From Bacteroidota bacterium (GTDB lineage Bacteria; Bacteroidota; Bacteroidia; Bacteroidales; JADFUO01): DNA of 41,434 bases. Below, in pieces: positions 18,997 to 27,683 of this stretch (position 1 is its first letter; the number at the start of each line of letters is the position of its first letter). The DNA lies in contig JAUXFX010000005.1 of the NCBI GenBank assembly GCA_030622635.1, positions 1 to 41,434 on the forward strand, in the 5' to 3' direction. A program made the translations under genes and the position numbers. The notes beneath the pieces were generated by a model that ran no database searches, had not been told where the DNA came from, and saw nothing but the letters and a program-made list of their open reading frames with translations.

Positions 18997-19613
18997 TAAT
19001 ATCCTATAACAAGAAATAGAAATAGCATAAACGAAGTACCCAAAAGAAAACCCGAATAAACCTGGGCAGGATTATGGGCGTTGAGTTTTAATCTGGCAAA
19101 GCCTGTTATACCTGAACACAATACCAGTAAAATTATCAGAAAAGGAATATCTATCATCCATAAAAATGATAATCCCATCAAAGTGCCAAGCATCCCGCCG
19201 ATACCTATCATGTGAATGCTTATTTTCCAGAAAAAATTAATAATCAAAGTTAATATTATTAGAAAAGTTGCCCCTAAAATAAAGTAATAAAAAATTGGGG
19301 ATATTTGTAATTGCTTTAGCAAATAAGATGCTAAGTAATAAAAAATTATTGTCATTAAATATGGCAAAGTTCTTTCTTCCTTTGTTTTCATATATAATGA
19401 CTTTATTATTCCTATCCTTTGAAACAATATCATCATAAAAAGCGGAAAAAGAAAGGTTATCAGAAAAATCATTCCTAAAATCTGCCATTTTGCAGCTTGA
19501 GGTATTATCATTGAGAAAAAAACATTAAGGTTGAAAATTATCAATAAAGTGTAAGTAGGGATAAGCAAAGGGTGAAAAACAACGGAAAGTATTTTTGAAA
19601 CTTTAATTTCCAT
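18993..19613 (-). CDS. PAP2-like polytopic membrane protein with degenerate phosphatase motifs
   Basis: ATG 19613 gives 206 residues; a GTG at 19661 would add sixteen. About six hydrophobic helices are seen. Fragments recall PAP2 phosphatases: KTKEERTLPY where KxxxxxxRP is expected, SIHMIGIGG where PSGH is expected, and ARLKLNAHNPAQ where SRxxxxxHxxxD is expected. The Arg-Pro, Pro-Ser-Gly and final Asp are changed, although Ser, His, Arg and His remain, so lipid-phosphate phosphatase activity is uncertain. It follows rpoN by 74 bp on the same strand and probably ends the asnS-rpoN transcript. Confidence 0.7.
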   Translation of the reverse strand: MEIKVSKILSVVFHPLLIPTYTLLIIFNLNVFFSMIIPQAAKWQILGMIFLITFLFPLFMMILFQRIGIIKSLYMKTKEERTLPYLMTIIFYYLASYLLKQLQISPIFYYFILGATFLIILTLIINFFWKISIHMIGIGGMLGTLMGLSFLWMIDIPFLIILLVLCSGITGFARLKLNAHNPAQVYSGFLLGTSFMLFLFLVIGYY

Positions 19614-19687
19614 AGAATTTAGACTAAATTTATCGGGTTTAAAAAACAGAATGGATATCACTGATAATAATTATTTGTTTTCAATTA

Positions 19688-21157
19688 TTATAATTCCTTT
19701 CTAAGACGGGCTACCGGGATATTAAGTTGTTCGCGGTATTTGGCAACAGTACGGCGGGCAATGTTATATCCTTTTTCTTTAAGGATGCCTGTAAGAAGCT
19801 CATCGGTTAGAGGTTTATTTTTATTTTCAATATTAATACAATTCGATAATATTTTTTTAATCTCTCTTGTTGAAACTTCTTCGCCATTTTCTTTCTGCAT
19901 TGATTCTGAAAAGAAAGTTTTCAATAAAAAAGTTCCAAAGGGAGTTTGTACATATTTGCTGTTAGCCACCCTCGAAACTGTTGATATATCAAGGTTGACA
20001 ATTTCTGCAATATCTTTCAGTATCATTGGTTTTAAACTGATCTCATCACCGGTTAAAAAGTATTCTTCTTGATAATCCATAATAGCTTTCATGGTGATGT
20101 AAAGTGTATTTTGTCTTTGTCTTATGGCATCAATAAACCACTTGGCAGAATCAATTTTTTGCTTTACAAACATAAAAGCGTCTTTTTTTTGTTTATTTTT
20201 TTTATTTTCCGAATATGCTTCAAGCATGTTAAGGTAAGAGCGGTTCAATCGTAATTCGGGTGTGTTTTTAGTGTTCAGGGATAATTCCAAAATTCCGTCG
20301 TTATTATAAATTATAAAGTCAGGTAAGATGTATTGATTTGTTTTAGAGGTTTCGCTGAGTGAATTTCCGGGTTTAGGATTAAGTTTAAGAATTTCGTTTA
20401 TTGCTGCTTTTAGTTCATCTTCAGTTATGTTGGCCTTTTTAATTATTTTATCATAGTGTTTTTTTGTGAACTCATTAAAATATCGTTCAATGATATGAAT
20501 AGCGAGCTTAATTGCCTTATCGTTATTATCTTTTCTTTGTAATTGTAACAGTAGGCATTCCTGCAGATTTCTTGCTCCGATACCGGCAGGATCAAATTCC
20601 TGAATAATTTTTAAAACATTCAGGATTTCTTCTATATTTATTATGATATTTTGGGTAAATGCCAGGTCATCAACCATAGCATCTAAATTTCTGCTAAGAT
20701 AACCTGCATCATCCAGATTACCGATGATATTTAACCCTATTAAATATTCATTTTCGTTCAGAACACGCAAACCTAATTGTGAAATCACCATTTCATGAAA
20801 GCTAATACCGGAAGCAAAGGGGATTTCTTTTCTGTCTTCATCAGGACTTGTATTGTTAGCAGTTAATTTATAGGAAGGAATATCATCAGCATCAATATAA
20901 TCATTAAGGTCAAACTCATCATCTTTTTCGTTGTATTCTTCGGTTATTTCGTTTTCATCCTCACTGATTTCATCTTTGAGTTCTTCGTTGTTTACTTCTT
21001 CCTGTTCATCAGTATCTTCAAGTGCCGGGTTTTCTTCAATTTCCTGTTTAATTCTTTGTTCAAGGGCAATAGTAGGTATTTGCAGCAGTTTCATTAAAAG
21101 AATCTGCTGGGGAGATAATTTTTGAAGGAGCTTCTGTTGTAGTTTTTGATTTAACAT
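19688..21157 (-). CDS. rpoN: RNA polymerase sigma-54 factor
   Basis: The 489-residue protein has the full family layout. The Gln/Leu-rich activator-interacting region is at 1-50 (QKLLQKLSPQQILLMKLLQI, EIEENPALE). An acidic region (about 50-90) follows, then the core-binding region (FDPAGIGARNLQECLLLQL). A promoter-binding part (VNLDISTVSRVANSKYVQTP) is next, and the RpoN box ARRTVAKYR (467-475) lies near the end. It directs transcription from -24/-12 promoters when assisted by an AAA+ activator. One such activator is encoded in this window at 32357-33700. It lies 47 bp downstream of asnS on the same strand. Confidence 0.97.
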   Translation of the reverse strand: MLNQKLQQKLLQKLSPQQILLMKLLQIPTIALEQRIKQEIEENPALEDTDEQEEVNNEELKDEISEDENEITEEYNEKDDEFDLNDYIDADDIPSYKLTANNTSPDEDRKEIPFASGISFHEMVISQLGLRVLNENEYLIGLNIIGNLDDAGYLSRNLDAMVDDLAFTQNIIINIEEILNVLKIIQEFDPAGIGARNLQECLLLQLQRKDNNDKAIKLAIHIIERYFNEFTKKHYDKIIKKANITEDELKAAINEILKLNPKPGNSLSETSKTNQYILPDFIIYNNDGILELSLNTKNTPELRLNRSYLNMLEAYSENKKNKQKKDAFMFVKQKIDSAKWFIDAIRQRQNTLYITMKAIMDYQEEYFLTGDEISLKPMILKDIAEIVNLDISTVSRVANSKYVQTPFGTFLLKTFFSESMQKENGEEVSTREIKKILSNCINIENKNKPLTDELLTGILKEKGYNIARRTVAKYREQLNIPVARLRKEL

Positions 21158-21204
21158 ACTAAATAATTTTCATCTCAAGGTATTGATACGAGTTCCAGCT
21201 CACA

Positions 21205-22644
21205 TCAGAATTCCGCATTTTGAGGGAATCTCGGGAATGGTATAACATCTCTGATATTACCCATTCCGGTAATAAACAGCATTAATCGTTCAAAACCAAG
21301 TCCGAATCCGCTATGTGGAACAGTACCGAATTGCCGTGTTTCAAGATACCACCATAATGTTTTTTCCGGAATATTCAGTTCTTTTATTCGTTTTAGCAAT
21401 TTTTCATATTCTTCTTCTCTTTGTGAGCCGCCAATAATTTCACCGATTTGCGGGAACAGAACATCCAAAGCTTTTACTGTTTTTCCGTCATCATTTTGTT
21501 TCATGTAAAACGCTTTTATCTTTTTTGGATAATCTGTTATCATAACCGGCTTTTTAAAATGTTTTTCAACTAAATACCGTTCATGTTCAGACTGCAGGTC
21601 AATACCCCAGTTATCAATGAAAAATTGAAATTTTTTCTTTTTGTTTGGTTTTGAATTTTTAAGAATATTTATTGCTTCGGTATATGTTATTCTTTCAAAG
21701 TCATTTTCCAGAACAAATTTTAATTTTTCAATCAGTTCCATTGAGCGTTCTTCCTGTTTTTTATTTTTTTCTTCGTCAATCAGGCGTTTGCTTAGGAAAA
21801 CAAGATCTTCGTCGCAGTTATCCAAGGCATATTTAACGAGATATTTTAACATATCTTCAGCTAAGTCCATATCGTCGTTTATATCTGCGAAAGCTACCTC
21901 AGGTTCAATCATCCAGAATTCGGCAAGATGCCGCGAAGTGTTTGAATTTTCTGCCCTGAAAGTAGGTCCGAAAGTATAAACCTGTGTTAATGCAAGAGCT
22001 GCCAGTTCGGCTTCCAATTGACCGGAAACAGTAAGATTTGTTTCTTTACCAAAGAAATCTTTCTTAAAATCAACTTTTCCGTCTTCGGTAAGAGGAGGAT
22101 TTTTAGCATCAAAAATTGATACTCTGAATAATTCGCCTGCACCTTCGGCATCCGAACCTGTGATTATCGGAGTGTGAATATTATAAAATCCTCTGTCGTT
22201 AAAAAATTTATGAATTGCAAATATCATTGCATGCCTGACTCTTGTAATCGCACCAAAAGTATTAGTACGAAACCGCAGGTGTGCTTTTTCACGCAAAAAT
22301 TCCAAAGAGTGTTTTTTGGGTTGTAATGGATATTTATCAGGGTCGGCTTCACCTAAAACTTCAATAGTTTTTGCAGTTAGCTCAACCTTTTGTCCTGCAC
22401 CTTGCGATTCAATTAATTCACCATCAACGGAAATAGCAGCCCCGGTATTGATTTTATCCAATACTTTTTTTTCAAAATTATTTATATCAACAACTATTTG
22501 AATATTATTTAAACATGAGCCATCATTTAAAGCTATGAATGCTATGTTTTTACTGCTGCGTTTTGTCCGTACCCAGCCTTTCACGTTTACTTTTTTTCCG
22601 TAATCTTCCGTTTTTAATAAATCATTGATTTTTGTCCTTTTCAT
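21205..22644 (-). CDS. asnS: Asparaginyl-tRNA synthetase
   Basis: The 479-residue class IIb synthetase charges tRNA-Asn with asparagine. An N-terminal OB-fold anticodon-binding domain ([14 protein letters not shown], about 18-31) leads into the catalytic core. Motif 2 is [20 protein letters not shown]. Motif 3 is [16 protein letters not shown], followed by [12 protein letters not shown] at the C-terminus. GAGELFRVS (about 178) matches AsnRS rather than AspRS. It is full length and starts at ATG 22644. It heads a minus-strand unit with rpoN and the PAP2-like gene. Confidence 0.97.
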   Translation of the reverse strand: MKRTKINDLLKTEDYGKKVNVKGWVRTKRSSKNIAFIALNDGSCLNNIQIVVDINNFEKKVLDKINTGAAISVDGELIESQGAGQKVELTAKTIEVLGEADPDKYPLQPKKHSLEFLREKAHLRFRTNTFGAITRVRHAMIFAIHKFFNDRGFYNIHTPIITGSDAEGAGELFRVSIFDAKNPPLTEDGKVDFKKDFFGKETNLTVSGQLEAELAALALTQVYTFGPTFRAENSNTSRHLAEFWMIEPEVAFADINDDMDLAEDMLKYLVKYALDNCDEDLVFLSKRLIDEEKNKKQEERSMELIEKLKFVLENDFERITYTEAINILKNSKPNKKKKFQFFIDNWGIDLQSEHERYLVEKHFKKPVMITDYPKKIKAFYMKQNDDGKTVKALDVLFPQIGEIIGGSQREEEYEKLLKRIKELNIPEKTLWWYLETRQFGTVPHSGFGLGFERLMLFITGMGNIRDVIPFPRFPQNAEF

Positions 22645-22800
22645 ATTTTTATATCAGGATATTTAAAATATTTTACAAAAAAACGATTTTTTATGCGTAT
22701 TATCAATGTTTTGTTGAAAATATTCATTATAAGTTGGGAATAAAAAAACTTTTATCTTTATTAAATCCGCAGTATTCAACACAGAACCATAATTTTTAGT

Positions 22801-22808
22801 TAATTTTG
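22801..22808 (+). promoter_or_regulatory. Possible -7 element before DAHP synthase-chorismate mutase gene
   Basis: TAATTTTG fits TAnnTTTG and lies just upstream of the second copy of the 53-bp repeat. No -33 TTTG is seen at the expected distance. Confidence 0.4.
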
Positions 22809-22810
22809 TT

Positions 22811-22863
22811 AATTAGTCTTTGCACGAGCGTAACGAAGAAATTGACGTTTTCTGGCAAGCACT
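22811..22863. repeat. 53-bp intergenic repeat, copy 2
   Basis: It has one mismatch to 15786-15838. Here it ends only 8 bp before ATG 22872, so it would form most of the mRNA leader and occupy the place of the ribosome-binding site. Confidence 0.9.
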
Positions 22864-22871
22864 AATTACAA

Positions 22872-23957
22872 ATGGAAGCGAAATTAAATATATTACCCTT
22901 AAAAAACTGGTTAAAATTTTACGAACCGCCATTAATAATCAGCGGACCATGTAGTGCTGAGTCAGAAGAACAACTTCTTAATACTGCAAAAGAAATTGTT
23001 AAATTAACAAATGTTAAGATTTTCAGGGTGGGAATATGGAAGCCCCGTACAAGACCTGATTATTTTGAAGGTGTTGGCAGTATTGGTCTTGAATGGCTAA
23101 AAATTGTTAAAGATGAAACAGGAATGAAAACTGCTGTTGAAGTTGCCAACTCAAAACATGTGGAAGATTGCCTGGAACACGGTGTAGATATTTTATGGAT
23201 CGGTGCCCGAACAGTTGTTAATCCTTTTTCAATTCAGGAAATATCAGAAGTTTTAAAAGGTGTGGATATTCCTGTGATGGTTAAAAATCCTGTTAACCCT
23301 GATTTGGAATTATGGATAGGTGCTTTGGAAAGAATTAATTTTGTTGGAATAAAAAAATTGATTGCTGTTCACAGGGGATTTTATTTTTTTGATAAATCTC
23401 CTTTTCGGAATGCTCCGATGTGGGAGGTTCCCATTGAATTAAAACGAATTTTTCCGGAATTGCCAATAATAGTTGACCCGAGCCATATTTGCGGAAATAA
23501 AGAATTGCTTTTACAGATTTCACAAAAAGCCCTTGATCTTGAAATGGACGGACTGATGATTGAAACTCATATAAATCCTGAAATTGCATTAACCGACGCA
23601 AAACAACAAATTACTCCTGCCGAACTAAAAGATTTAATTTCAAAACTTATAATAAGAAAAAAATCAGGCAATATTGAATTTGAAAATAAATTAGAAGAAC
23701 TAAGAGCAAAAATTGATGAAGCTGACTATGAATTAATTGATATTATTGCAAGAAGATTAGATTTGGTAAAGCAAATTGGCGAATATAAACCAAATTCTAA
23801 TATTACGATTTTACAATTAGAACGCTGGAGAAATGTTATTCAGGACAGACTGAAAAAGGGAGTTGAAAAGGGCTTAAGCAAAAAATTTTTAATTGACCTG
23901 TTTGAATTGGTTCATGAGGAATCAATTCGTTTACAGAATGAAATTATGAACAAATAA
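22872..23957 (+). CDS. Bifunctional 3-deoxy-7-phosphoheptulonate synthase / chorismate mutase
   Basis: The 361-residue protein fuses two shikimate and aromatic pathway activities. Residues 1-260 are a type I-beta DAHP synthase (SGPCSAESEEQ, FRVGIWKPRTRP, VKNPVNPD, AVHRGF, IVDPSHICGN). It condenses phosphoenolpyruvate and erythrose 4-phosphate. About 270-361 is an AroQ-type chorismate mutase (LEELRAKIDEADYELIDIIA, RRLDLVKQIGEYK), which makes prephenate. In this fusion type the mutase domain serves as an allosteric sensor of aromatic end products. The gene is monocistronic and divergent from asnS. Its leader contains the 53-bp repeat, whose function is unknown. Confidence 0.95.
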   Translation: MEAKLNILPLKNWLKFYEPPLIISGPCSAESEEQLLNTAKEIVKLTNVKIFRVGIWKPRTRPDYFEGVGSIGLEWLKIVKDETGMKTAVEVANSKHVEDCLEHGVDILWIGARTVVNPFSIQEISEVLKGVDIPVMVKNPVNPDLELWIGALERINFVGIKKLIAVHRGFYFFDKSPFRNAPMWEVPIELKRIFPELPIIVDPSHICGNKELLLQISQKALDLEMDGLMIETHINPEIALTDAKQQITPAELKDLISKLIIRKKSGNIEFENKLEELRAKIDEADYELIDIIARRLDLVKQIGEYKPNSNITILQLERWRNVIQDRLKKGVEKGLSKKFLIDLFELVHEESIRLQNEIMNK

Positions 23958-23984
23958 AATTTTATTTAACCACAAAGGCGCACA

Positions 23985-24004
23985 ATACCGATATCTATCG
24001 GTAT
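23985..24004. repeat. Hairpin behind the DAHP synthase-chorismate mutase gene
   Basis: ATACCGATA (23985-23993) is exactly complementary to TATCGGTAT (23996-24004) around a two-base loop. It is 28 bp after the stop codon and may be a transcript end or a dispersed repeat. A degenerate version appears at 31289-31308. Confidence 0.55.
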
Positions 24005-24067
24005 CACTAAGTATCACAAAGGAAATATTTGATTCTCATTATTAATTATTTTGAATTAAATTTTATA

Positions 24068-24075
24068 TATATTTG
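24068..24075 (+). promoter_or_regulatory. Bacteroidota -7 element before the repeat-protein gene
   Basis: TATATTTG fits TAnnTTTG, 24 bp before ATG 24100. An upstream TTTG (24050-24053) is only 14 bp away, closer than the usual spacing. Confidence 0.5.
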
Positions 24076-24099
24076 TCGTATTAAATTAACAAATACATA

Positions 24100-25608
24100 A
24101 TGAAAAATTTCACCATTTTATCTTTGATTGTTTTTATTGCTTTTACATTTTTATCAAACTCACTAATAAGCCAAAATCTGAAACATAAGCAAACTAATCC
24201 TGATCACTTCCTTCCCAATAAATTTCAAGGCATGGAGTTTCAGGATGAATTAAATTATCCTTATGGGGATGAATTTCACGGTACTATGTATCTGAAAAAG
24301 GGATCAAACGAACAAATCTATCTATTGGATACTGTTTTTGTATATGAAATTGATGTTACTTACCGATATACTTACACTCATGATTCAAATGGAAACAGGC
24401 TCACTTTGGTATACGAAATATGGGAAAACGGAAATTGGATAAATTATTTGAGATATACTTTCACCTATGATATTAATGGAAATACGCTAACTAGGCTCAC
24501 TGAAATATGGGAAAACGGAAACTGGGTGAATGTTTGGAGAGATACCTTTACCTATGATGCAAATGGAAACATACTGACATATCTCACTGAAGTATGGGAA
24601 AACGGAAACTGGGTGAACATTCGCATATATACTTATACCTATGATGCAAATGGAAATAAGCTAACTAAACTCTGTGAAGAATGGGAAAACGGAAACTGGG
24701 TGAACGATCGCATATATACTTATACCTATGATATAAATGGGAACATGCTGACATTACTCTATGAAGATTGGGAAAACGGAAACTGGGTGAACGTTTACAT
24801 ACTTACTTGTACCTATGATGCAAATGGAAATATGCTGACATTACTCTATGAAGAATGGGAAAACGGAAGCTGGATGAATGTTTGGAGAGATACCTATACC
24901 TATGATGAAAATGGAGGCATACTGACATTACTTACTGAAGAATGGGAAAACGGAAACTGGATGAACGATCGCATATATACTTATACCTATGATGCAAATG
25001 GAAATAAGCTAACTGTTCTCACTGAAAAATGGGAAAACGGAAACTGGATGAATGAATGGAGAATTACTTACACCTATGATATAAATGGAAATTTGCTAAC
25101 TGAACTCTATGAAGATTGGGAAAACGGAAACTGGATGAACGATCGCATATATACTTATACTTATGATGCAAATGGAAATGCAGTATCAGGAGATTGTTTC
25201 CAATGGGATGGACAAAACTGGGTTCAGGATATGCTTGGTATTATTGAGATTTACTACAATAATAGAAATGATTATGAGTGTTTTATTGCATCCCACGTTG
25301 AAGCAAGTTATATTTCTATCACAGGCATTGAAGAAGTACCGGATGAGAATATTACTGAATTTTATTGCAAGCCCAATCCGGCTTGCAGACAGACAACAAT
25401 AAATATCAGACTTGCTAATGAAATTGATGGAGAAATCGGTTTATTCAGCATCAACGGTAATAATCTCATAAAAATTTATAAAGGCATAATACAACAGGGA
25501 GAAAATAGCTTTATTTTAAACATAGAACAATTAGCTCCAGGTATGTATTTTATTAAACTGTCATCGGTCAGTTACTCAAAATCTATTAAAATTTTAATCA
25601 CAAGATAA
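24100..25608 (+). CDS. Secreted 29-residue-repeat protein with T9SS C-terminal sorting domain
   Basis: The 502-residue protein has a signal peptide (about 1-25, FLSNSLISQ). Residues 95-355 are nine perfect-length 29-residue repeats of the form D-x-NGN-x-LT-x-L-x-E-x-WENGNW-x-N followed by a strand ending TYTY. A tenth, decaying copy (about 356-386) follows. The YDANGN part recalls Rhs/YD repeats, but WENGNW does not, so homology to toxins is not claimed. About 420-502 is a type IX sorting domain (CKPNPACRQTTINI, LFSINGN, LAPGMYFIKL), which should send it across the outer membrane to the cell surface. It is probably a surface fibre or adhesin, and the ligand is unknown. Confidence 0.85.
   Translation: MKNFTILSLIVFIAFTFLSNSLISQNLKHKQTNPDHFLPNKFQGMEFQDELNYPYGDEFHGTMYLKKGSNEQIYLLDTVFVYEIDVTYRYTYTHDSNGNRLTLVYEIWENGNWINYLRYTFTYDINGNTLTRLTEIWENGNWVNVWRDTFTYDANGNILTYLTEVWENGNWVNIRIYTYTYDANGNKLTKLCEEWENGNWVNDRIYTYTYDINGNMLTLLYEDWENGNWVNVYILTCTYDANGNMLTLLYEEWENGSWMNVWRDTYTYDENGGILTLLTEEWENGNWMNDRIYTYTYDANGNKLTVLTEKWENGNWMNEWRITYTYDINGNLLTELYEDWENGNWMNDRIYTYTYDANGNAVSGDCFQWDGQNWVQDMLGIIEIYYNNRNDYECFIASHVEASYISITGIEEVPDENITEFYCKPNPACRQTTINIRLANEIDGEIGLFSINGNNLIKIYKGIIQQGENSFILNIEQLAPGMYFIKLSSVSYSKSIKILITR
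24382..25164 (+). repeat. Nine tandem 87-bp coding repeats
   Basis: These in-frame repeats encode the 29-residue units of the T9SS cargo. The GGAAAACGGAAACTGG core is nearly invariant while the interior varies, indicating recent duplication or homogenisation. The array length is 783 bp with no gaps. Confidence 0.92.
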
Positions 25609-25676
25609 GCAGAGAGAAAAATTTATTTTAACTTTTATTAGACGCACTTAATTTCACAAAATTAAATACAACTATT

Positions 25677-27032
25677 TTGGAAGACCCTGATATTGAATCA
25701 TATTTAACCATAGTGTTTTATCTCCTTGACTCTATAATCAAATCTTTTACTTTTGGCACTGTAATAAATTTTTTAATTGTATTTCTGTTGTTGTTTTTTT
25801 CAGCAATGATTTCAGGAACGGAAATTGCTTTTTTCTCGCTAACCCCCGCCCAACTCAATAAAATTAAAATAAGTACTGCAAAAAAAGATATTTTGATTAT
25901 TCGTTTACTTGAATCACCAAAACGATTACTTGCAACAATATTAATTACTAATAACTTTATAAATGTTGCGATCGTAATTTTTTCAACCTATATTGCAACA
26001 AAATTATTTAACCTCACTGATTTCCCAGTATTAGCTTTTGTAATTCAGGTAATTGTAATTACAGCTTTGATTTTGTTTATTGGTGAAATTATGCCTAAAA
26101 TATATGCAACACAATTTTCAGTGAGATTTGCAAAAATAATGGCAATACCTCTTCAGATTTTAATTAAAATAGTTTATCCTTTAAGTTTGGTTTTGGTCAG
26201 GACAACTTCGGTAATTGATAAGCGGCTTTCAAAAAGAAAACATCAGATTTCAATGAATGAACTTTCGGATGCTATTGATATTACTTCAGGTGAAGATGTA
26301 GCCGGTGAAAACACCAAAATTCTTAAAGGAATTGTAAAATTCGGAGATATTGAGGTTAAGGAAATTATGAAATCCAGAATGGATGTAACAGCTATTGACA
26401 CTGAAATTAATTTTAAGAATTTGCTTGAAATAATTCTTGAATCGGGGTATTCGAGAATACCGGCTTATGAAGAATCTTTTGACAATATCAAAGGAATTCT
26501 TTATGTCAAGGATCTATTGCCTCATTTAGGAAAGGACGAAAATTTTAAATGGCAGGATCTGCTCAGACCAGCATTTTATGTTCCTGAGAATAAAAAAATT
26601 AGTGACCTGTTGAAAGAATTTCAGGAAAAAAAGATACACCTTGCCATAGTTGTGGATGAATATGGCGGAACCTCAGGTATTATTACACTGGAAGATATAC
26701 TTGAAGAGATTGTTGGGGATATAAGCGATGAGTTTGATATTGAAGATGATGAGTTCAGCTATAAAAAATTTGATGATAATAACTATATTTTTGAAGGAAA
26801 AACTACGTTAATAGACTTTTGTAAGATTGTTAAAGTTGACCCTGATATTTTTGATGAAGTTAAAGGTGACCCGGATTCATTGGCAGGAGTGTTTCTGGAA
26901 CTTGAAGGGAAAATTCCTGATAAAGATACAAGTATAGCTTTCCGTGATTTTATATTTAAAATTATCTCGGTTGATAAACGAAGAATAAAACAAATTAAAG
27001 TTACAATTAAGAAAAATGTTGATAAAAAATAA
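25677..27032 (+). CDS. gldE: Gliding-motility-associated CNNM/CBS/CorC membrane protein GldE
   Basis: The 451-residue protein has a CNNM (DUF21) membrane domain (about 20-200: FFSAMISGTEIAFFSLTPAQ, LFIGEIMPKIYA). A CBS pair (about 220-335: EIMKSRMDVTAID, SGYSRIPAYEES, LAIVVDEYGGTSGIITLEDI) follows, and then a CorC/HlyC domain (about 350-440). Its 3' end overlaps gldD, the order found in gliding Bacteroidota, and this fixes the symbol. It is thought to assist assembly of the T9SS/gliding machinery. No ATG or GTG exists before the conserved part: the frame opens after a TAA at 25629, and the best start is TTG at 25677, an unusual start here. The usual neighbour ssb is not adjacent. Confidence 0.9.
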   Translation: MEDPDIESYLTIVFYLLDSIIKSFTFGTVINFLIVFLLLFFSAMISGTEIAFFSLTPAQLNKIKISTAKKDILIIRLLESPKRLLATILITNNFINVAIVIFSTYIATKLFNLTDFPVLAFVIQVIVITALILFIGEIMPKIYATQFSVRFAKIMAIPLQILIKIVYPLSLVLVRTTSVIDKRLSKRKHQISMNELSDAIDITSGEDVAGENTKILKGIVKFGDIEVKEIMKSRMDVTAIDTEINFKNLLEIILESGYSRIPAYEESFDNIKGILYVKDLLPHLGKDENFKWQDLLRPAFYVPENKKISDLLKEFQEKKIHLAIVVDEYGGTSGIITLEDILEEIVGDISDEFDIEDDEFSYKKFDDNNYIFEGKTTLIDFCKIVKVDPDIFDEVKGDPDSLAGVFLELEGKIPDKDTSIAFRDFIFKIISVDKRRIKQIKVTIKKNVDKK

Positions 27033-27618
27033 ATATTCTCCGGTTGTATTTCTTTTAGCCTTTCTGATAAATTTATTTTTTTCCTGTGGAAATGATTATG
27101 TTCCAAAGCCAAGAGGTTATTTCAGGATTGACCTGCCCGAAAAACAATACAGGCTTCTTGATTCAATATATCCATATACATTTGAATATCCGGTTTATGC
27201 ACAAATTACCCCCGATAAATTTGCTCCTGATGAACCTTATTGGATAAATATTGATTTCCCTAAATTTAAAGGAAGATTGCATTTAAGTTACAAAGTTGTT
27301 GATAATAACCTGGCAGATTATCTTGAGGATGCACGAACAATGGTAGTAAAACATATTCCCAAGGCAAATGCAATTAATGAGGAAATGATTATTAATGAAC
27401 ATGACAAAACATTTGGCTTGATATATGAAATAAAAGGAATAGGCGCAGCTTCACCTTATCAGTTTTTTATCACCGACAGTACAAAGCATTTTTTAAGAGG
27501 CGCTTTGTATTTTAACATAGTCCCCAACAATGATTCATTAGCTCCTGTAATTGATTTTTTGAAACAGGACATTGAGCGAATGATCAATACTTTTAAATGG
27601 AAAAGGGAAGTTAAATAA
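27016..27618 (+). CDS. gldD: Gliding motility lipoprotein GldD
   Basis: The 200-residue protein has a lipoprotein signal peptide with lipobox LFFSC (Cys24). The family signatures PKPRGYFRIDLP (about 29-40) and FPKFKGRLHLSYK follow, together with TDSTKHFLRGALYFN. GldD is a periplasm-facing lipoprotein needed for gliding and T9SS function in Flavobacterium. Its ATG lies 17 bp inside the end of gldE, so translation is coupled. Together with two sorting-domain proteins in the window it indicates that the organism has a type IX secretion system. Confidence 0.93.
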   Translation: MLIKNKYSPVVFLLAFLINLFFSCGNDYVPKPRGYFRIDLPEKQYRLLDSIYPYTFEYPVYAQITPDKFAPDEPYWINIDFPKFKGRLHLSYKVVDNNLADYLEDARTMVVKHIPKANAINEEMIINEHDKTFGLIYEIKGIGAASPYQFFITDSTKHFLRGALYFNIVPNNDSLAPVIDFLKQDIERMINTFKWKREVK

Positions 27619-27683
27619 AAATAGGCAACCATTTTTCATAATTTTTTGTCTTGAATAAATTAAACATATAAATAAAATTAATT

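Noticed and set aside
24382-25164. Regular 87-bp repeats that look like an array
   Set aside because: They are in frame, encode a 29-residue protein unit and have no unique spacers, so they are coding repeats and not CRISPR.
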